Source of the DNA: Verrucomicrobia subdivision 3 bacterium UBA693
GTDB taxonomy: Bacteria > Verrucomicrobiota > Verrucomicrobiia > Limisphaerales > UBA8199
Length of the DNA: 64,000 nucleotides
Assembly (NCBI GenBank): GCA_002298785.1
Contig: DBMR01000024.1
Span: 1 to 64,000 of the forward strand
Direction of reading: 5' to 3'
This document shows, in pieces, positions 63,168 through 64,000 of this stretch (its first letter is position 1; the number at the start of each line of letters is the position of its first letter). A program made the translations under genes and the position numbers. The notes beneath the pieces were generated by a model. It did not search any database, was not told the origin of the DNA, and was given only the letters and a program-made list of their open reading frames with translations.

Positions 63168-64000
63168 TTACGAGGCCAGCAGGGCCCGGCAAGCTTGTCG
63201 GAGCCGTTTTAGATGCGGTTCCGATTTGGCTTCGATGTAGCATCGCACCAGGGGTTCAGTGCCGCTGGCTCGGAATGCCACCCATTCGTTGCCCGGGAGC
63301 AGGTACTTGTAGCCGTCCGTGGTGATGAACTTCTCGACTTTAAACGCGCCGATTTTCGTCAAACCGGAGCCCAGCCGGGTGAGCAGAGCGTCTTTGGTTT
63401 CCGGCCGGATCGCCACATTGATGCGTTCGGAAAAGAAGGGGCCCGTTTGCTTTTCCAGATCTTTGAGAATGCGGCCGAGCGATTTGCCTTCGGTGGCTAC
63501 CAATTCGGCCATGAGCAAACATGCCAGCACTCCGTCTTTTTCCGGTACATGACCTTTGACGCTCAGACCGCCGGACTCTTCGCCGCCGACGATGATGGGT
63601 TCACTTTCCATGAGCGCGCCGATGTATTTAAAGCCTACGGGCGTTTCGTGGACTCTGACCCCCATCAAAGCGGCGACGGAATCGACCTGGTGACTGGTGG
63701 GCACCGTGCGCACCACCGCGCCGGTCCAACCGCGGTTCTTTTTGAGGTGGTACAATGCCAGGGCCAGGACCTGGTTGGGAGTTAGCCAGGTGCCGTCCTT
63801 ATCCACGATGCCGAAGCGATCGGCGTCGCCATCCAGTCCCAAGCCCATCTGGGCTTTGCCGGAGCGCACGAAGGAACTCACGCCGGCCATCCCCTCGGCG
63901 TTTGGCTCCGGATGATGTCCTCCAAACAGCGGGTTCAATTCGTTGTGGAACAGCGTGATTTTCGCCCCGGTCTCCTCGAGCAACGTATCCAGGTAACCTC
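63168..64000 (-). CDS. Phosphoglucomutase/phosphomannomutase, C-terminal part (cut by the window edge)
   Basis: The C-terminal 277 codons of an alpha-D-phosphohexomutase; the frame is open to base 64000, so the N terminus with the catalytic serine lies outside. Visible are the Mg-binding loop GLDGDADRFGIVD, the sugar-binding GGEESGGLS and the C-terminal phosphate-binding RASGTEPLVRCY. It would link glucose-6-phosphate (or mannose-6-phosphate) to the 1-phosphate used by the UDP-glucose enzyme elsewhere in the window. Sugar specificity cannot be told from this part. Confidence 0.9.
   Translation of the reverse strand, partial: GYLDTLLEETGAKITLFHNELNPLFGGHHPEPNAEGMAGVSSFVRSGKAQMGLGLDGDADRFGIVDKDGTWLTPNQVLALALYHLKKNRGWTGAVVRTVPTSHQVDSVAALMGVRVHETPVGFKYIGALMESEPIIVGGEESGGLSVKGHVPEKDGVLACLLMAELVATEGKSLGRILKDLEKQTGPFFSERINVAIRPETKDALLTRLGSGLTKIGAFKVEKFITTDGYKYLLPGNEWVAFRASGTEPLVRCYIEAKSEPHLKRLRQACRALLAS

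Overview
The window looks like a chromosomal segment of a soil or freshwater Verrucomicrobiota bacterium, most like the Pedosphaera/Limisphaerales group. This is an inference from gene content, not from a marker gene: large secreted LamG/Ig proteins, a pseudopilin of the H-X9-DG type, propeller-type sensor kinases, paired sulfatases, a GH106-type glycosidase and a sigma-70 factor fused to an envelope domain. The DNA is GC-rich and densely coding. No rRNA, CRISPR array, phage or plasmid module was seen.

Layout. 1-2.3 kb: small membrane or secreted proteins of unknown function on the minus strand, with one apparently broken reading frame. 2.7-6.9 kb: a translationally coupled acyl-CoA dehydrogenase and ETF-quinone-oxidoreductase-like flavoprotein. 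6.9-13.8 kb: housekeeping and envelope genes (UDP-glucose pyrophosphorylase, DsbD, cardiolipin synthase, a SirB1-like protein, a tandem ACT protein) ending with tRNA-Met(CAT). 14-19.9 kb: a promoter with a palindromic operator, a structured leader, a pseudopilin-like protein and a 1313-residue LamG/Ig surface protein. 19.96-21.86 kb: a complete group IIC intron sitting directly behind the terminator of the LamG gene. 22.4-29 kb: prfC, a coiled-coil protein with a 59-residue lipoprotein, rny, 5-formyl-THF cyclo-ligase and rarA. 29.4-31.3 kb: asparagine synthetase. 31.4-35.9 kb: a five-gene metal-uptake operon (small protein, porin-like protein, binding protein, ATPase, permease). 36.1-39.9 kb: a propeller histidine kinase and its LuxR-type response regulator. 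40.1-44.6 kb: a secreted protein and a GH-A clan glycosidase. 44.7-48.2 kb: an IscA/ErpA-type protein, a sigma factor fused to a membrane segment, YceI-like and secretin-like domains, and a GNAT acetyltransferase. 48.3-55.7 kb: two coupled sulfatases facing a Tat-exported lactonase-like amidohydrolase and a GH106-like glycosidase. 55.7-62.2 kb: lipid and envelope genes (alpha/beta hydrolase, Aas-like enzyme, Lnt-like enzyme), then an MFS exporter under a MarR regulator. The right end holds a secreted FN3-like protein and the C-terminal part of a phosphoglucomutase/phosphomannomutase.

How the parts fit. The sulfatases, the rhamnosidase-like enzyme, the lactonase-like amidohydrolase and the arabinofuranosidase-like enzyme suggest use of sulfated or rhamnose- and arabinose-containing polysaccharides. 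The sensor kinase pair lies just before two secreted carbohydrate-related genes. The most unusual items are the sigma factor with a predicted extracytoplasmic half, the terminator-targeted group IIC intron, the structured leader near 14.1 kb with its operator, and a sequence module shared by the ends or middles of three secreted proteins.
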